DNA of 6,031 nucleotides. Origin: Anaerolineaceae bacterium (GTDB lineage: Bacteria; Chloroflexota; Anaerolineae; Anaerolineales; Anaerolineaceae). The position numbers were made by a program, and so were the translations under genes. The notes below the pieces were generated by a model. The model was given only the letters and a program-made list of their open reading frames with translations. It ran no database searches and was not told the origin of the DNA. This document shows, in pieces, positions 4,811 through 6,031 of the stretch. Position 1 is the stretch's first letter. Every line of letters begins with the position of its first letter. The DNA is taken from NCBI GenBank assembly GCA_014860845.1, contig JACZIY010000150.1, positions 1-6,031 on the forward strand. The letters are read 5' to 3'.

Positions 4811-6031
4811 TTAATCATGGGTCTCTCCATCCGCATGACATTCAACACAATTCATAAGGCGGTCCCCGGTTAAATTTTCTTCATCGTGCTTTTCAATAAA
4901 TTCAGGATCACGAGAATCATGACAACTCTCGCAGGTATATTGGGTATAGGTAACTGTATGACAGGTTTTACAGGTAATTTCGCCTTCATCCCCATGATCC
5001 AGAGGAAATGTATGCTCTTTCAAGGTGGCTGGTTGCCAGGCTGTTGTGGAATGACAGTTAGCACAATTCAAACCAAAACTTCCAGCATGAATTTCCGGTT
5101 CACCATGACAATCTGAGCATTCATTGGGCAAACCAACAAAGACTTGATTTACATGGCAGGCTACACAATCCAGTTCAATATGCGCACCATCCAGGGTAAA
5201 AACATTTTGGTGATCAAAGTTATGCATTCGGTCAACACCATCATGGCAGGCCATACATTCCATCCCAAATTCTTGGCTATGTTTTAGTATGAATTCAAAA
5301 TCATGCTGTTCATGACAATTCTTACAGGTGACCACATCCACGTCCACAGTTTCCTTTTGATGGCAGCTCAAACAGGTTATTGGTAAACCCTGGTAGTCGA
5401 ATTCATGTAATATCAGACTGAAACCCTCCGCTTCATGATCGAATGGGTTGCCTTCCCACACGGCTGGAACCCAGGTTTGTGTCGTATGACATTCGGAACA
5501 ATCCTGTGAGAACATTCCGATATGCTGTTCAGGTTCAGCATGACAATCAGAACAGGTAGAACTGATCTGGAACTCATTTATCGTGTGACAATCTTGGCAA
5601 TCCAGAGCAATATGCTCGCCTGTTAACGGGAAATCCGTCTGGTTATGATCAAATTTCTGAAGCGCATCCTGCAACATATCAAAATCTCGCCCTTTATGAT
5701 CTGTATGGCAAGTCCGGCAGGAGTCAACCCCGCTCAGGATCCCATGCAATCCACTTTGCTGATCGATCTGACTGGCAATATCCTCATGGCATTGCATACA
5801 ACTCTCCGCCTGACTGGTCGTGAAGGGTAGATGGCAGTATTTACATTCCTGTTCAATCTCCGCATGGGAACTGGCATTCGCTAAAACCAGACCGCGTGTA
5901 TTTTGCGCAGATAATTTTCCGGGGCTGAAAATTGTGGATCCTTGAAAACCGAGAATGGATATCAGGATGAACAAAGCCACGGTTGCCAGAATAATGCTCA
6001 AAGGTGAGAACAGTGGAGAGCCACTGCTTTC
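4811..6031 (-). CDS. 15-heme c-type cytochrome, 5' end beyond the right edge (partial)
   Basis: The frame is open from the right window edge to TAA at 4811-4813, about 406 visible residues. The only nearby start candidate is a TTG at 5999-6001, which has no purine-rich ribosome site, and the ten codons upstream of it continue naturally (ESSGSPLFSP), so I treat the gene as truncated by the window. A hydrophobic segment of about 18 residues just after these is a membrane anchor or signal sequence. Fifteen CxxCH sites follow. Counting from the TTG codon, their first cysteines are at 53, 68, 95, 135, 150, 168, 210, 226, 249, 279, 295, 313, 344, 357 and 385. FDH or similar motifs (117-119, 187-189, 262-264) and other His residues can supply distal ligands. 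The protein is rich in Asp and Glu. Its C-terminus (332-394) is homologous to that of the 14-heme protein 24 nt downstream. It is probably an external electron carrier of the same pathway; no substrate-converting site is evident. Confidence 0.92.
   Translation of the reverse strand, partial: ESSGSPLFSPLSIILATVALFILISILGFQGSTIFSPGKLSAQNTRGLVLANASSHAEIEQECKYCHLPFTTSQAESCMQCHEDIASQIDQQSGLHGILSGVDSCRTCHTDHKGRDFDMLQDALQKFDHNQTDFPLTGEHIALDCQDCHTINEFQISSTCSDCHAEPEQHIGMFSQDCSECHTTQTWVPAVWEGNPFDHEAEGFSLILHEFDYQGLPITCLSCHQKETVDVDVVTCKNCHEQHDFEFILKHSQEFGMECMACHDGVDRMHNFDHQNVFTLDGAHIELDCVACHVNQVFVGLPNECSDCHGEPEIHAGSFGLNCANCHSTTAWQPATLKEHTFPLDHGDEGEITCKTCHTVTYTQYTCESCHDSRDPEFIEKHDEENLTGDRLMNCVECHADGETHD

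Noticed and set aside
1..6031. tRNA, rRNA, insertion sequence, integrase, attachment site or known riboswitch
   Set aside because: I saw no cloverleaf, rRNA-like sequence, transposase motifs, terminal inverted repeats or recognisable aptamer; the window is accounted for by the genes listed and one intergenic region.

Overview
The window looks like a bacterial chromosome segment of moderate GC (by eye, mid-40s percent). It is dominated by one leftward (minus-strand) operon for moving electrons across a membrane. The organism cannot be fixed from the sequence alone. My tentative guess is a Chloroflexota (Anaerolineae-like) or similar anaerobe. This rests on inner-membrane-anchored multiheme cytochromes, a helical N-terminal domain reminiscent of DUF5667 on one of them, and the general style of the FAD-oxidoreductase/ferredoxin/cytochrome b set. 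This is inference, not a database result.

Layout from left to right. Bases 1-153 hold the C-terminal end of an unidentified hydrophobic protein on the plus strand. Bases 154-463 have no convincing gene but are rich in small dyads and a 20-bp-phased direct repeat. Bases 464-868 encode a stand-alone response-regulator receiver domain on the plus strand. It ends tail-to-tail with the leftward operon, and the two genes share their stop codons (4-bp overlap).

The leftward operon in transcription order: a 15-heme c-type cytochrome whose 5' end runs off the right edge (4811-6031); a 14-heme c-type cytochrome with an N-terminal anchor or signal segment and five tandem 41-residue diheme repeats (3287-4786); a small 2x[4Fe-4S] ferredoxin (3022-3297); an FAD/NAD(P)-type flavoprotein (1655-2998); and a five-helix membrane cytochrome b with two H-x13-H pairs (865-1662). 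Spacing is tight (24 nt, 11-nt overlap, 23 nt, 8-nt overlap), so co-transcription and translational coupling are likely. The operon promoter must lie right of the window.

Taken together, the parts form a plausible complete wire: cytoplasmic NAD(P)H or another donor, FAD, two iron-sulfur clusters, inner heme b, outer heme b, then up to 29 c-type hemes outside the membrane. The logic resembles a split NADPH oxidase/ferric reductase joined to multiheme cytochromes. It would suit extracellular or periplasmic electron export, or the reverse. The direction and the terminal partner cannot be read from the sequence.
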